A stretch of DNA of 64,000 bases from Eurosta solidaginis (Eukaryota; Arthropoda; Insecta; Diptera; Tephritidae), in NCBI RefSeq assembly GCF_040869045.1, contig NW_027136914.1, positions 248,001 to 312,000 of the forward strand, written 5' to 3'. Positions 35,050 through 47,025 of the stretch are shown here, piece by piece. Each line of letters starts with the position of its first letter. Position 1 is the first letter of the stretch. The notes beneath the pieces were generated by a model. That model was not told where the DNA came from, did no database searches, and saw nothing but the letters and a program-made list of their open reading frames with translations. The translations under genes were made by a program, and so were the position numbers.

Positions 35050-36225
35050 TTTTTGTGTGTTGCGGTAACTTACTACCCCCAAGTGGCCCAATAAAACCAG
35101 GCTTATAATCTACATGTATCCACATACCGTGGGACTGCCGTTAGACAAAACGCCAGTGGGAGGAGAGGGGGAAGGTGATTTAGTCGTCACTGCTTCCGAT
35201 GAGTATTTCTCTGCGCTCCCTTTCAGCATAAATCGATCAGTAGAATGGTCATGTTGCTCTCAGCAGTCCAACAATCTATTTGTTTCCACATAAGGGAACT
35301 AAATTCCTATTGGAAGGCTCCTCTTCAAAAACTATGTGTACAGGGAGTCTTTCGCCGTGAAAACGGGGGCGGTAAAACATTACGTGTTCTGCAATTTCCA
35401 ATTCGTTGGGACAGTGTGGGCAGAAAGGATCCTCTTCTATCCTACGGTTATCTAGATACTACTTGAAACCGCCTTGCCCACTCAATATCTTTATGAGGTG
35501 GAAATTTAGTTCGCCGTGTTTTCGCTGGTACAATTCCGCTATATTAGACTAACAGAAACGCCCGGCGCCCTTTCATCGTTTCTTTCCACCTTTCTTGTCA
35601 CCAAATTAATGTTCGTAACCTTGCGCTTTTCTTGGCATCTTCAGATGGTCGGTCCTAAAACCAAACAGATAGGCTGTTTCGCTTAACTGTAGATCTACTG
35701 TGTATTTATGAGATACAATTCGGAACACGTCGTCGGAAACCGTCCGATAAGCACATGCTATTCGTATAGCATGGCAGTTTTATATCCGTGCCTTACTGTT
35801 GCTGCATGTAATATTATCGAGCTGGTTTTGTTGGATAATAGCTTACGGATATCTTTGCTTGGGCTCTTGATGTTTGGTATTATTTCCGTTATTGTTCCTG
35901 TTACTCTAGAGATTTTCTCTCCCACCGCCCTAAAGTGCTCCACAAAAATCGCTTTTGAGTCAAAATTTTATTCTAAAAATTTCAAGAAAAGCCTTGAATT
36001 AATTTCGTAGTCTTCTTTGGTTTGGGAATAACTCATCCTCAGTCCGCTTTGAGGTTACCAAAACCACTTCTATCTTATTCCTAGCCATTTCCAGGCCCAT
36101 GCTCATTACATAATCCTTGGAGCAGAAACTGGGCTTGGCCACTGCTGCTAACACAATATCATCTACATAGCCGACAATTTGCGTGTCTCCGAAGATTAAA
36201 GGCTCAGGATGGGCACTTTAACACG
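35050..36225 (-). pseudogene. R1/LOA-like LINE, RT palm to C-terminal zinc finger
   Basis: Reading the minus strand from 36225, the palm motif IVGYVDDIVLAAV (36110-36180) has a valine in place of the usual alanine before DD. Then come thumb words GEKISRVTGTITEI and SPSKDIRKLLSNK (35758-35943), a GGFKWYLD segment, and a C-terminal CCHC-like finger FCPHCPNELEIAEHV (35390-35445). There is no RNase H between thumb and finger, as in R1-group elements. Several frameshifts and stops separate the blocks. The 5' part is absent. The clade is inferred. Confidence 0.65.
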
Positions 36226-36249
36226 ACACTGCCTTCTGTCATTACATTC

Positions 36250-36562
36250 GCACAAGTTAGTAACGGCGGACGTAGGAGGTGCGGGCTGAAGGAATACCCA
36301 GTTGATCGCGTTCTGCGTTCGTGTACTGCGGTCGCAAGCTCAAGGCTACTAGAGGCGACAGAATTGCAAGATCACGAAGCAGCAATTGAGCTAGATCCTA
36401 AAAAACTTCTAGTATTAGCCATAAGGACGTAGTTACTCTATAACATAAGTCCTGGTGCCTATAGGGGGATTTCCGTTTAGTTGTATAACAAAGTCTGGCC
36501 ACATTATGGCCAAATTCAGTATATGTGAGGTCACTATTGACCAGCCAGTTCAACCTAACCTT
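36250..36562 (+). pseudogene. 3' end of RNase H-bearing LINE
   Basis: Plus-strand sequence aligns with 53770-53990: RRRCGLKEYPVDRVL with the later KKLLVLAIRT and YNISPGA words. It then runs into an untranslated part containing TGTGAGGTC and a tail CAACCTAACCTT at about 36549-36560. It is a 3' fragment of an old copy. Confidence 0.6.
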
Positions 36563-37029
36563 GTTTGATATTTATTCTTGCCAGAAAGTTCTGTATTGCA
36601 TTTCGTATCCTATCGACCTTCGTTTTGGGTCAGCGCACATACTAGCACCAACAGCGAAAAATATGCAAATAAAAGGAATATTGTTAATAGGGTTACTGCA
36701 AAAATCGTCATTAAAAATGTCAAATAGGCTGGCTTACCCTTTGCATGGCATACTTAACTGAGAATGGCCACTTATGTAAGTGAAATATTTGGGTGAATGA
36801 TGCCAGAAACATTTCGGACTTGAAATATGTCATTGAGTTGGTAAACTAATTAATTTTTGATTGTAAAGGGTGCACGTTTTAAGGTCACAGCTTTTTATTT
36901 TTATTAAATTTAAACTGCGATAGTAAATTTTGACATCACGAAAAAAGAGCACAGTGAAATATGACTTTTTTGATATTTGTATCAATTCAACGAACTCATT
37001 CTATGACAGAATAGGACGCTTACATAGTC
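36563..37029. other. No gene seen
   Basis: Nothing recognisable between two LINE remnants. Confidence 0.4.
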
Positions 37030-37290
37030 TAAAAATAGGCCAGCGGTCTGACTTCTTTGGATTAGATGATCATCAATATTAACTAGCACATAATCCTATA
37101 AGTGATTTTAGTTGCTGTGCAACAATTAAAGCAGCTTTAGCTGATTTGCGATAGCTGACGCACATCGGGAGCTCACTTAGCTCATTATTATAACTACTTC
37201 GATGCTTGCTGTTACCTTCAAAGAAAGGAACATTCATCTTCAGGAAAAATTTTCTCTTGAGCACTCTTAGGGCCATCCCAAATGTATTTG
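37030..37290 (-). pseudogene. Ancient RTE-like RT thumb fragment
   Basis: The frame 37079-37276 has ALRVLKRKF, then KHRSSYNNELSEL, which line up with ALGVFERKVL and EYRRRFNDELYEL in copy 1. It is more diverged than the other copies, so it is an older insertion or a sister family. Confidence 0.55.
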
Positions 37291-37734
37291 ATAATTCAAC
37301 TCACTTTACAGGGTAGTCGAATGGTGGCCAGCTCTGAGCAAGGCATCAAACCTAAAATTTTACGTAAAAGTTTACAGAACTTCTATGAATAGCATTAGAG
37401 TTGCTCTAAGGATAACGCCAAGTGAAGCTCTTCAAATCATTAATTATATCCCACCCTTAGATCTTGGAGGAAACCAAATAGCGGGAAGCTCAGTCCTGCG
37501 TTTAGAGGGTCGTAAAGTCACAGTATTAAAACCATAGGCCGCTCTATCATACTAAACAAGTATAGCTCTTCTTCGAAGCATAGACCTATCTGATACCACA
37601 AACATTGTGGAAAAACGAAGTAATTGGGAGAATGCCTATTGAATAATACCTTGCTAGACAAAGCTTGACAGATCGGATTCTTCCTGACAAAGAACGCTTT
37701 GATATATTTTCAGCCACATGAAAAGTATACTAAA
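37291..37734. other. No gene seen
   Basis: Probably more of the same old LINE, but no motif is readable. Confidence 0.35.
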
Positions 37735-38680
37735 CAAGTAAAGGTGTCCAAGTTCGGGTGTAACCGAACATTATATACTCAGCGTGAGCTTCAATTATAC
37801 ATCTCATTTCAGATAAATTACTTTTCTACATAACATGTGGCACCGCCCGTTTAAAAAAAAAATTCTCTCCTTACAACAAAACTTGATGAGTGAAATATCA
37901 TTGATTCAGCACTCTCTTTTGCTGAGTTTTAGCTTATTATTCTAGTCTGCGACCCTTTTAAACTTTTTTATATCTAAGTTGCCGTGGTCTTTAATTGATC
38001 CCGTCCATTTTTACTAGAAATATTTTCTACTATAGGGAAAATTTTTGTACCCGATTTTATTACGATATGTTAATTTAATGAAATACCGTTCATATAAAGC
38101 TCTTTTTTTGGAAAGATATAGCTTATTTTATTCGTCCACGACCTTTTTAAAAATCTTGTATATAAAAGTGGGTGTAGTCCTTAACCGATTTCTTAAATTT
38201 TTCTTCAATGCATTCCTTATAGTAAAGGCAACCTCTCTGCCGAATTTTGTTACGATAGGTTTAACGATTTTTGATTTATGATTAATAATATTTGTAAAAT
38301 TGATTTTATCACACCTCAAATTTCAACATTCTAGGAGTATTATTTACTAAATAATCAGGTTTCTGTGTTTTCCAAAATGTTACATATATAAAAAGTGGGC
38401 GTGGTTATAATATGAATTCGCTCATTTTCAGTACCAATCTATTCTGGGCCCTGATGAGCTCGTGTACCAAATTAGCTGAAGATATCTCAATATTTACTCA
38501 AGTTATCGTGTTAACAGACAGACGGATGGACTAGCGAACAGACATGGCTCAATCAAATTTTTTTTCGACACTGATGATTTTGATATATGGAAGTCTATCT
38601 CGATTCCATTATATACCTGTACAATCATCCGTTATCCAATCAAAGTTAATATACTCTGTGTGCAAAGCACGGATATCCAA
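37735..38680 (-). mobile_element. HINE-type element (second subfamily, both ends)
   Basis: In reverse orientation it starts with the 3' end CAAGTAAAGGTGTCC, the perfect hairpin GTTCGGGTGTAACCGAAC (37752-37769) and ATACTCAG. It ends with the 5' end, read as GTACAATCATCCGTTATCC and AATATACTCTGTGTGCAAAG. The left flank is ACTAAA. It lacks the satellite. The interior matches copy C (CTTTTTAAAAATCTTG and TTCATTGCATTCC regions). Confidence 0.75.
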
Positions 38681-39534
38681 TTGGTTTTTAAAGTTGAAAC
38701 TCCAGGCTATGAATAACGTGACATTGTTATTGACTTTGGAGCTTTTAGAGCTTTTTTTGTTGAAGGTTCATTTGCGGAACTTACTGTGGTTTTCATGATT
38801 TTTTAGTCACTTGCATAGTAAGCTATTCTAACACTTTCTAGTCGGCTACCCTTTGTAGCTCGATATGTAGAAATTAAAAACAGGTACAGTATTTTCAAAT
38901 GTATTCCCACTGGCTAATGGAGAGATCGATGGATACGATCAACCTTGGTTTTCTGTTTTCTTGGTTTGTTTGCGGTACCGCTCATGCCTGTTCCATGACA
39001 CAGTAGGGCAGAGACGAAACAAACAATCGTTAATTAGATATATTTGTCATAGTCAAGATGATGTAAGATTGACACGACCAACTTAAAGAGCTAATCGCTT
39101 TGCCTTTTTGATGGCTTACGCAATCTGTGATTGATAAAGTCCTTTATTCGTGGATATTATAGGATAATACATCGCATTTGATCGCCTTCACTTGCTATGA
39201 TCGCCGACGCAACCAAGCCGAAACAACGAGCTTACGAGTCGGCCATCCGTCGGAAATGGTGAGGACCAGAGGGCCAGGTGCTAGCACTGGCATTGGTCGC
39301 CAGACAACGCGGTTTCTAAAACCCACCCTGACGATTGAGTCTTCTTTGCCCTTTATTGAGTTGCATTTATTCACTGTGCTTATATTAAGCAATTTTCGCC
39401 CCAGATTAAATAGCACTAAAGTTGGGACGTTAGTCACTCGGACAGAAGGTATCAAAAAGTATGTAGATGGTGGCGCAACGCCTGACCAAACTGATATAAC
39501 ATGGTATTGAAAGATGTAGTACCCCCTCTTTTAA
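38681..39534. other. No gene assigned
   Basis: A 110-residue plus frame (39178-39510) is open and less AT-rich than its surroundings, but I recognise no motif. The opposite strand is also open over much of it, which argues against a real gene. The TTAA at 39531-39534 is the target site of the next element. Confidence 0.4.
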
Positions 39535-39734
39535 CCTTCATGTGCCCGGGATATAAAAATTACGTACACGGTCGGAAGTCAACATTTGTAGCAAACATGT
39601 AACTGCAAATAAAACCACGATAATATTTAGAAAAAAAGACTTGTATGATGTTTATTTGACATGTACGTGTGTACTAACGTGTTTATTTAAATATATTGAA
39701 TTCAGGTAATAATTTTAAGTAAAAAAAAAATGTA

Positions 39735-41010
39735 TTAGTTTCCAGGAACTGAACAGCATTTTCCCAAAGTATATGCTTCGGCATGAGCATCGAACACTGC
39801 TTTTTTACACCAACAACAGATTTTGCGTGTACTTTTACGATTTCCCTTTTCACAGCGTGGACAACGCACAGGATATGCTGGTTGTTTATCGCTCGAAATT
39901 TCAGTAAAAATGGATAAATCGCCTTTAGAAGTGGCAGCAGGGGATCCATCTAGTGCCGTCTCGCTCGCTTTACGTATTTGGATGTGCCCACCACCCGCGG
40001 AACTTTAGAGCGTTGTTCAATTGCTGGCAGAAAAAGCTGCTTGGCCAAGCTAAGAAAAAACTTTCGTCGCGCGTCCGTACGACGGTCATATGGATTGTTT
40101 TCCGAGTAAATGATGAATGATGCAAGTGCACTTATATCTAGCATGTTGTAAAACATGGCCAAGGGCCAACGCAATGTTTTGTGTTTCGTTGAATATGCAG
40201 AAAGTATTTTATCCATTGCGTCGACGCCTCCTTTTTTGCATTGTAATCAAGGATATATTATGGCTTTTTTCTTTTCAAATACAATTGAATATGTCAAAGG
40301 TGTGCTGGCAAATATTATGACTGATCTGCTTCTTTTTGGGACGTAAGTTACCAAAGAAAACTTTCCATCGGGAAACCCGAAAATGGTAGACTTTTCTGCT
40401 CGACTGTGGTCAGCCTTAATTTCATTTGGTACAAAAGTCTTATGTTTAATGATACCAGTACCAAGAAGAGCAAGACCTTTGGACATTAAATGCTTGCCCA
40501 AGTTTAAAAAAAAAAATAAACGTAAGGCGCGATAACCTCCGAAGAGATCTAAGGCCGAGCTTCTCTTCCAATTTGCGTCGTGCTCCTCTTGATTTTTCCC
40601 TACAAATTGGCCGGACGGGACCTACATGTTTTATGCCGACTCCGAACGGCATCTGCAAGGCAGATGAATTTTCACTGAGAGCTTTTCATGGCAGAAATAC
40701 AATCGGAGCGCTTGCCAGACACTGCCGAGGGGCGACCCCGCTTAGAAAAATTTTCTTCTAATTGAAAAATCTTATTTCTAAAATTTTGATGTTGCTTTGC
40801 CCGGGAGTTGAACCCAGGACATACGGTGTGATAGGCGGAGCACGCTACCATCACACCACGGTGGCCGCCCAAGTTTAGCGATGTGAAAAATTGTCACAAA
40901 TTATAGTCCTTCCGGTGTACTCCCAACACCTTCTACTACGTTGGTTGCTCGACTAGCATTTGAGTTATTTCCGGTATATATCTCACCTTTGAGTGGATAG
41001 AACGATTGAG
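39735..41010 (-). pseudogene. piggyBac-like transposase, C-terminal half
   Basis: Reading the minus strand from 41010: PLKGEIYTG, then IICDNFFTS, where the aspartate matches the second catalytic residue of the family. The SINE follows at once. After it come HLMSKGLALLGTGI and FSLVTYVPKRSRSV, then KKGGVDAMDKILS with the third catalytic aspartate, RWPLAMFYNMLDI and a C-terminal cysteine-rich domain (VRCPRCEKG, ICCWCKKA). A TGA at 40247-40249, a frame change near 39970 and loss of the first catalytic region make it inactive. Confidence 0.85.
40508..40866 (-). mobile_element. tRNA-derived SINE inside the piggyBac transposase
   Basis: It is bounded by an 11-bp target duplication, GCCCAAGTTTA (40497-40507 and 40867-40877). 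On the minus strand it starts with a tRNA-like head containing GTGTGATGGTAGCGTG and a perfect B box GGTTCAACTCC (complement of 40804-40814). A conserved body follows, with the words CTGCCATGAAAAGC and CTTGCAGATGCCG, and a T-rich tail. Similar sequence is common in tephritid genomes by memory. It has no coding capacity; Pol III transcripts would be moved by a LINE. Confidence 0.85.
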
Positions 41011-41487
41011 CATTGCACGAAAATCAAACCCTTATCCCTTACTTGGCAGGCTTACAGGTTATGTAATGTATCTGTGTAAAACAAAACTGAAGCCAACATA
41101 CAAAAAAAACCGTTTAAAAATATACTACGATTGTGCTATTTTATTGCGAAATCGCATTAAAAATTTCCATGCATGTACACATGCGCACACACAAACATAC
41201 ATGGGTAAGGCAAGTGACAAGCTGAAGTGAACAATATAATGATATTTTGCATAAATTTTATATGCTGACTACAAATGTAGACTACCGGCTGCAAGATGAT
41301 GTTTTTTTCAATTGGGGTCTGGGGGTCAGGTAAATAATAGTTCGAGTGATATTATGCTCTTAATCGACTTCGAATTGATAATTTGGAAGCTACTGAAAAC
41401 CTCGGGCATTGTTGTTTCGGAACTTTTTTTTTTTATTTGACTTTTTTCCCAAATTGCTACAAATGTAGACTACCGGGCACATGAAGG

Positions 41488-42520
41488 TTAACCCATGGCT
41501 TTTCGGATTTATCTTGTGACAGTGGTTGATTGCTCCAACCGTCAGGTACCTTCGATAGTTCCCCGATTTCAAAATGCTTGCTCTTTCTCCAAAATGGATA
41601 TTTTTGTAGTAAAAATTGCATTATATGAAAAAATCAAATATTTATTTTTGTTGGAATAATTTTTTTTCCTTTGAAAAATATAAAAAAACTTGAAATTTGC
41701 GACCGCAGAGGAGGGGAAAATTACGATAATGGTGAACGATAGTCGCATTGAAGGAAGCATATTTGTACGAGTACGATACGATGCCGTGTAAACCTGTCTG
41801 CGGAGGTCCTTTATTAACGAAACTTGATAAAAAAAATCCCCCGTTATTTACGTGTTCGCTCTTGTAAATGTATACCTTTTTAATTAATCTTTCAAAGTGT
41901 AACTTTTCTTTACCTCTAAATAAAATTTTCAAACACGATTCCTGGCAAAGCCTATATGGAAACTATTTTTTTTTTAATCAGCAAAACTTTTCTCCACACG
42001 TCATTTTAGTTCCCTAACAAGCAGAAATTTACAAACCCATTAAATAAACAAAATGAAAAGTTTTTCTTAAACTAACTAACTGCATTACATTTTTTGTTGT
42101 TGTATTTTTTTTTGTAGGTTTGTCACTGTAAGCAGCAATCATTAACTTACGGATACGTGCTTTCATTTCAATTAACACCAAGTGCAGAAAATACAACCAG
42201 CAATTAATTTATCATTAAAAAGTTTAACCAACAAGCAATGCATATCGAGTAACGAGTAACGGTAAAAAGGATTGTATTTTCATCAAACTTATTACCAACA
42301 CAAATGCACAAACGTGTACATGCAAAAACAATGAAAAACCAATAAAAAGTCAAGCGTGTGGGTCCAAGTGCAACCTAAGATTGTATACTCCGGTGTGGGG
42401 TTTAAAATAACCATATATACAAGATATGGAGTGAATTCACAAACCCGTATATTGAGCAACAAATTTGTAAATTTTTTTTGTTTAAAATTTGGAACATTGC
42501 AGCAGAGGTCACCAAAAAAA
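41488..42520. other. No gene seen
   Basis: AT-rich sequence from the TTAA target to the start of the nested RTE insertion. Frames here have no domain. Confidence 0.4.
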
Positions 42521-42662
42521 AAACGAGGTTTCAGACAGCGTGACCCCCAATCGTGCGATTTCCTGAATTTGACGCTGGGAAAAATTATACTAAGTAGCTG
42601 CAAAACTTAACCGCTCAGAAACAATATTCTATAAAAGCGTGCAATTTCTAGCGTATGCTAAC
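42521..42662 (+). mobile_element. Host RTE copy (plus strand), left part
   Basis: Plus-strand sequence KRGFRQRDPQSCDFLNL to the start of the LAYA motif (GCGTATGCT at 42651) is the RT palm of an RTE copy. It aligns with the reverse complement of 1870-2000. It breaks off where the minus-strand RTE copy begins and resumes at 47779. Confidence 0.8.
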
Positions 42663-42689
42663 TTACTTACTTACTTACTTAATTGGCGC

Positions 42690-44177
42690 TTAACCGTCTA
42701 AACGGTTATGGCCGTCCAAAAAAGCGCGCCTGTCGCTTCTTTGCTCCGCCAACCGGCGCCAATTGGTCACACCAAGTGAGTTTAAATCGTTTTCCACCTG
42801 ATCCTTCCAACGGAGTGGGGGCCGCCCTCTACCTCCGCTTCCACAGGCGGGTTCCGATAGAAACACTTTCTTGACCGGAGCATCATCTTTCATTCGCATA
42901 ACATGGCCTAGCCAGCGCAGCCACTGCGTTTTAATTCGCTGGACTATGTTGATGTCTGCGTATAGCTCGTACAGCTCATCATTAAATCTTCTTCGGTACT
43001 CGCCATCGCCAATGCGTAGAGGTCCATAAATCTTTCGAAGAACTTTTCTCTCGAACACTCCCAAAGCCGCTTCATCTGCTGTTGTCATGGTCCATGCTTC
43101 TGCCCCATATAGCAGGACGGGTACGATAAGTGACTTGTAGAGTATGATTTTCGTTCGCCGAGAGAGCACTTTACTTTTCAATTGCCTACCTAGTCCAAAG
43201 TAGCATTTATTGGCAAGATTGATTCTTCGCTGGATTTCAGTGCTGATGTTGTTGCTAGTGTTGATGCTGGTTCCCAAATAAACGAAGTCTTTTACTATTT
43301 CGAAATTATGGCTGCCAACAGTAGCGTGGTTGCCAAGGCGCATATGCGCTGACTCTTTGCTCGATGACAGCAGGTACTTCGTTTTGTCCTTATTCACCAT
43401 CAAGCCCATCTTTACCGCTTCTTTTTCCAGTTTGGAATAAGCAGAACTAACAGCGCGGGTGTTTAGGCCGATGATATCAATGTCATCAGCATATGCCAGT
43501 AATTGCACGCTTTTATAGAATATTGTTCCAGCGCGGTTAAGTTCTGCAGCTAGTATAATTTTCTACAGTATCAAATTAAAGAAATCGCACGATGGGGGTC
43601 ACCCTGTCTGAAACCTCGTTTAGTTTCGAACGGTTCGGAGAGGTCCTTCCCAATTTTGACTGAGCTGATGGTGTTGCTCAACGTCATTTTGCACAGCCGT
43701 ATAAGTTTTGCCAACCAACCAAACCAAATTCAGACATAGCGGCATATAGGTAGCTCCTTTTCGTGCTGTCGAAGGCGGCTTTAAAGTCGACGAAGAGGTG
43801 ATGTGTGTCGATTCTCTTTTCACGGGTTTTTTCCAAGATTTGGCGCATTGTGAAAATCTGGTCGATGGTAGATTTACCAGGTCTGAAGCCGCACTGATAA
43901 GGTCCAATCAGCCGGTTCACGGTGGGATTCAATCTTTCGCACAATACACTTGAAAAGACCTTATATGCGATATTGAGAAGGCTGATTCCACGATAGTTGG
44001 TGCATTTTGTAGTCTCCCCCTTCTTGTAGACTGGGCAAAGAACACTTAGATTCCAACCGTCGGGCATGCTTTCGTCCGCCCATATTTTGCTAAGAAGCTG
44101 CTGCATGCGCCTTACCAACTCCTCGCCGCCGAACTTGAATAGCTCCGCAGGCAATCCATCAGCGCCCACGACCTTAT
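42690..44177 (-). pseudogene. RTE copy 2 reverse transcriptase, C-terminal part
   Basis: Frames 43684-44177 and 42690-43508 carry GADGLPAELFKFGGEEL, YRGISLLNIAYKV, QCGFRPGKSTIDQIF and the palm aspartate block VDFKAAFDSTKRS. After frame breaks between 43510 and 43735 come the YADDIDIIGL catalytic box and thumb RWLGHVMRMKDDAP. The palm is cut by the HINE insertion at its upstream edge. A GG-AGGTCC region near 43640 also shows a small deletion. Confidence 0.8.
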
Positions 44178-44181
44178 TGTT

Positions 44182-47019
44182 ATACTCAGTTGAGCAGAGC
44201 TCACAGAGTATATTAAGTTTGATTGGATAACGGATGGTTGTACATATATAAAGGAGTCGAGATAGATATAGACTTCCATATATCAAAATAATCAGGATCG
44301 AAAAAAAATTTGATTGGGCCATGTCCGTCCGTTCGTCCGTCCGTTAACACGATAACTTGAGTAAATTTTGAGGTATCTTGATGAAATTTGGTATGTAGGT
44401 TCCTGAGAGCTCATCTCAGATCGCTATTTAAAAAGAACGATATCGGACTATAACCACGCCCACTTTTTCGATATCGAAAATTTCGAAAAACCGAAAAAGT
44501 GCGATAATTCATTACAAAAGACAGCTAAAGCGGCGAAACTTGGTATATGAGTTGAACTTATGACGCGGAATAGAAATTAGTAAAATTTTGGACAATGGGC
44601 GTGGCACCGCCCACTTTTAAAAGAAGGTAATTTAAAATTTTGCAAGCTGTAATTTGGCAGTCGTTGAAGATATCATGATGAAATTTGGCAGGAACGTTAC
44701 TCCTGTTACTGTATGTACGCTAATTAAAAATTAGCAAAATCGGAGAAGGACCACGTCCACTTTTAAAAAAAATTTTTTTTTAAAGTAAAATTTTAACAAA
44801 AAATTTTATATCTTTACAGTATATAAGTAAATTATGTCAAGATTCAACTCCAGTAATGATATGATGCAACAAAATACAAAAATAAAAGAAAATTTCAAAA
44901 TGGGCGTGGCTCCGCCCTTTTTCATTTAATTTGTCTAGGATATTTTTAACGCCATAAGTCGAACAAAAATTAACCAATCTTTTTGAAATTTGGTAGGGGC
45001 ATAGATTTTATGATACTAACTGTTTTCTGTGAAAATGGGCGAAATCGGTTGATGCCACGCCCAGTTTTTATACACAGTCGCCCGTCTGTCCTTCCGCATG
45101 GCCGTTAACACGATAACTTGAGCAAAAATCGACATAGCTTTAATGAACTTAGTTCACGTGCTTACTTGAACTCACTTTATCTCGGTATGAAAAATGAACG
45201 AAATCCGACTATGACAACGCCCACTTTTTCGATACCGAAAATTACGAAAAATGAAAAAATGCCATAATTCTATACCAAATACGAAAAAAGGGATGAAACA
45301 TGGTAAGGTAATTAGATTGTTTTATTGACGCGAAATATAACTTTAGAAAAACCTTTATAAAATGGGTGCGACACCTACCATATTAAGTAGAAGAAAATGA
45401 AAAATTTCTGCAGGGCGAAATAAAAAACTCTTAAAATTTTGGCAGGTATTACATATATAAATAAATTAGCGGTATCCAACAGATGATGTTCTGGGTCACC
45501 CTGGTCCACATTTTGGTCGATATCTGGAAAACGCCTTCACACCACTCCCTTTTAAAACTCTCATTAGTACCTCTAATTTGATACCCATATCGTACAAACT
45601 CATTCTAGAGTCACCCCTGGTCCACCTTTATGGCGATATCTCGAAACGGCGTCCACCTATGGAACTAAGGATTACTACCTTTTAAAATACTCATTAACAC
45701 CTTTTTTTTAATACCCATATTGTACAAACAAATTCTAGGGTCAGCCCTGGTCCACATTTATGGCGATATCTCGAAACGGCGTCCACCTATGGAACTAAGG
45801 ATTACTCCCTTTTAAAATACTCATTAACACCTTTCTTTTGATACCCATATCGTGCAAACATATTCTAGAGTCACCCATGGTCCACCTTTATGGCGATATT
45901 TCGAAACGGCGTCCACCTATAGAACTAAGCCCCACTCCCTTCTAAAATGCTCATTAACCCCTTTCATTTGATACCCATATCGTGCAAACAAATTTTAGGG
46001 TCACGCCTGCTCCACCTTTATGGCGATATCTCGAAACGGCGTCCACCTATGGAACTAAGGATTACTACCTTTTAAAATACTCATTAACACCTTTCTTTTG
46101 ATACCCATATTGTACAAACAAATTCTAGGGTCAACCCTGGTCCACATTTATGGCGATATCTCGAAACGGCGTCCACCTATGGAACTAAGGATTACTCCCT
46201 TTTAAAATACTCATTAACACCTTTCTTTTGATACCCATATCGTGCAAACATATTCTAGAGTCACCCATGGTCCACCTTTATGGCGATATTTCGAAACGGC
46301 GTCCACCTATAGAACTAAGCCCCACTCCCTTCTAAAATGCTCATTAACCCCTTTCATTTGATACCCATATCGTGCAAACAAATTCTAGGGTCACGCCTGC
46401 TCCACCTTTATGGCGATATCTCGAAACGGCGTCCACCTATGGAACTAAGGATTACTACCTTTTAAAATACTCATTAACACCTTTCTTTTGATACCCATAT
46501 TGTACAAACAAATTCTAGAGTCACCCATGGTCCACCTTTATGGCGATATTTCGAAACGGCGTCCACCTATAGAACTAAGGATTACTACCTTTTAAAATAC
46601 TCATTAACACCTTTCTTTTGATACCCATATTGTACAAACAAATTCTAGAGTCACCCATGGTCCACCTTTATGGCGATATTTCGAAACGGCGTCCACCTAT
46701 AGAACTAAGGCCCACGCCCTTTTAAAATACTCCTTAATACCTTTCATTTGATACCCATATCGTACAAACAAATTCTAGAGTCAGGCCTGGTCCACCTTTA
46801 TGGCGATATCTCTAAATGGCGTCCATCTATAGAACTATGGTCCACTTCCTCTTAAAATACTCTTTAATACCTTCCATTTGATACACATGTTATACAAACA
46901 CATTCCAGGGTTACCCTAGGTTCTTTTTACAACATGGTGATTTTCCCTTACTTTGTCTCCACAGCTCTCAACTGAGTATGTAATGTTCGGTTACACCCAA
47001 ACTTAGCCTTCCTTACTTG
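44182..47019 (+). mobile_element. HINE/DINE-1-type element inserted in RTE copy 2
   Basis: This is the best-bounded copy. The 5' end ATACTCAGTTGAG (44182-44194) and CTCAACTGAGTAT (46967-46979) are a perfect 13-bp subterminal inverted repeat. The 3' hairpin region follows, and the end is CCTTCCTTACTTG (47007-47019). Copy 1 gives the unoccupied site CTTGTTGTTTTTCAATC at 2311-2327. Here two Ts stand to the left and five to the right of the element, against five in copy 1. So insertion was within a T-run with no target duplication longer than 2 bp. This is the expected mode of Helentrons. Confidence 0.85.
45470..46900 (+). repeat. 130-bp satellite inside the nested HINE
   Basis: About 11 units share the family satellite words GATACCCATATCGT and GGCGATATCTCGAAACGGCG. 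Blocks with GGATTACTACC or GGATTACTCCC alternate with blocks with CCCCACTCCCTTCTAAAATG. A long multi-unit stretch at about 45720-46000 is repeated nearly exactly at 46110-46390, a 390-bp (three-unit) higher-order duplication. Confidence 0.85.
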
Positions 47020-47025
47020 TTTTTC

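Larger units (their letters stand above)
39535..41487 (-). mobile_element. piggyBac-type DNA transposon (internally deleted)
   Basis: The termini are perfect 15-bp inverted repeats, CCTTCATGTGCCCGG at 39535-39549 and CCGGGCACATGAAGG at 41473-41487. Each is flanked by TTAA (39531-39534 and 41488-41491), the target duplication of this family. A subterminal word ACAAATGTAGACTACCGG occurs twice at the right end (about 41270 and 41457), with a partial inverse at the left (ACATTTGTAGC, about 39585). Between them is the 3' part of a transposase with a SINE inside. The N-terminal half is lost, so it is non-autonomous. Confidence 0.9.

Noticed and set aside
39178..39510. 110-residue plus frame as a host exon
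   Set aside because: No domain was recognised and the opposite strand is also open, so coding is not supported.
40780..40866. A tRNA gene
   Set aside because: The B box is perfect but the head has no full cloverleaf and continues into a SINE body with a target duplication.
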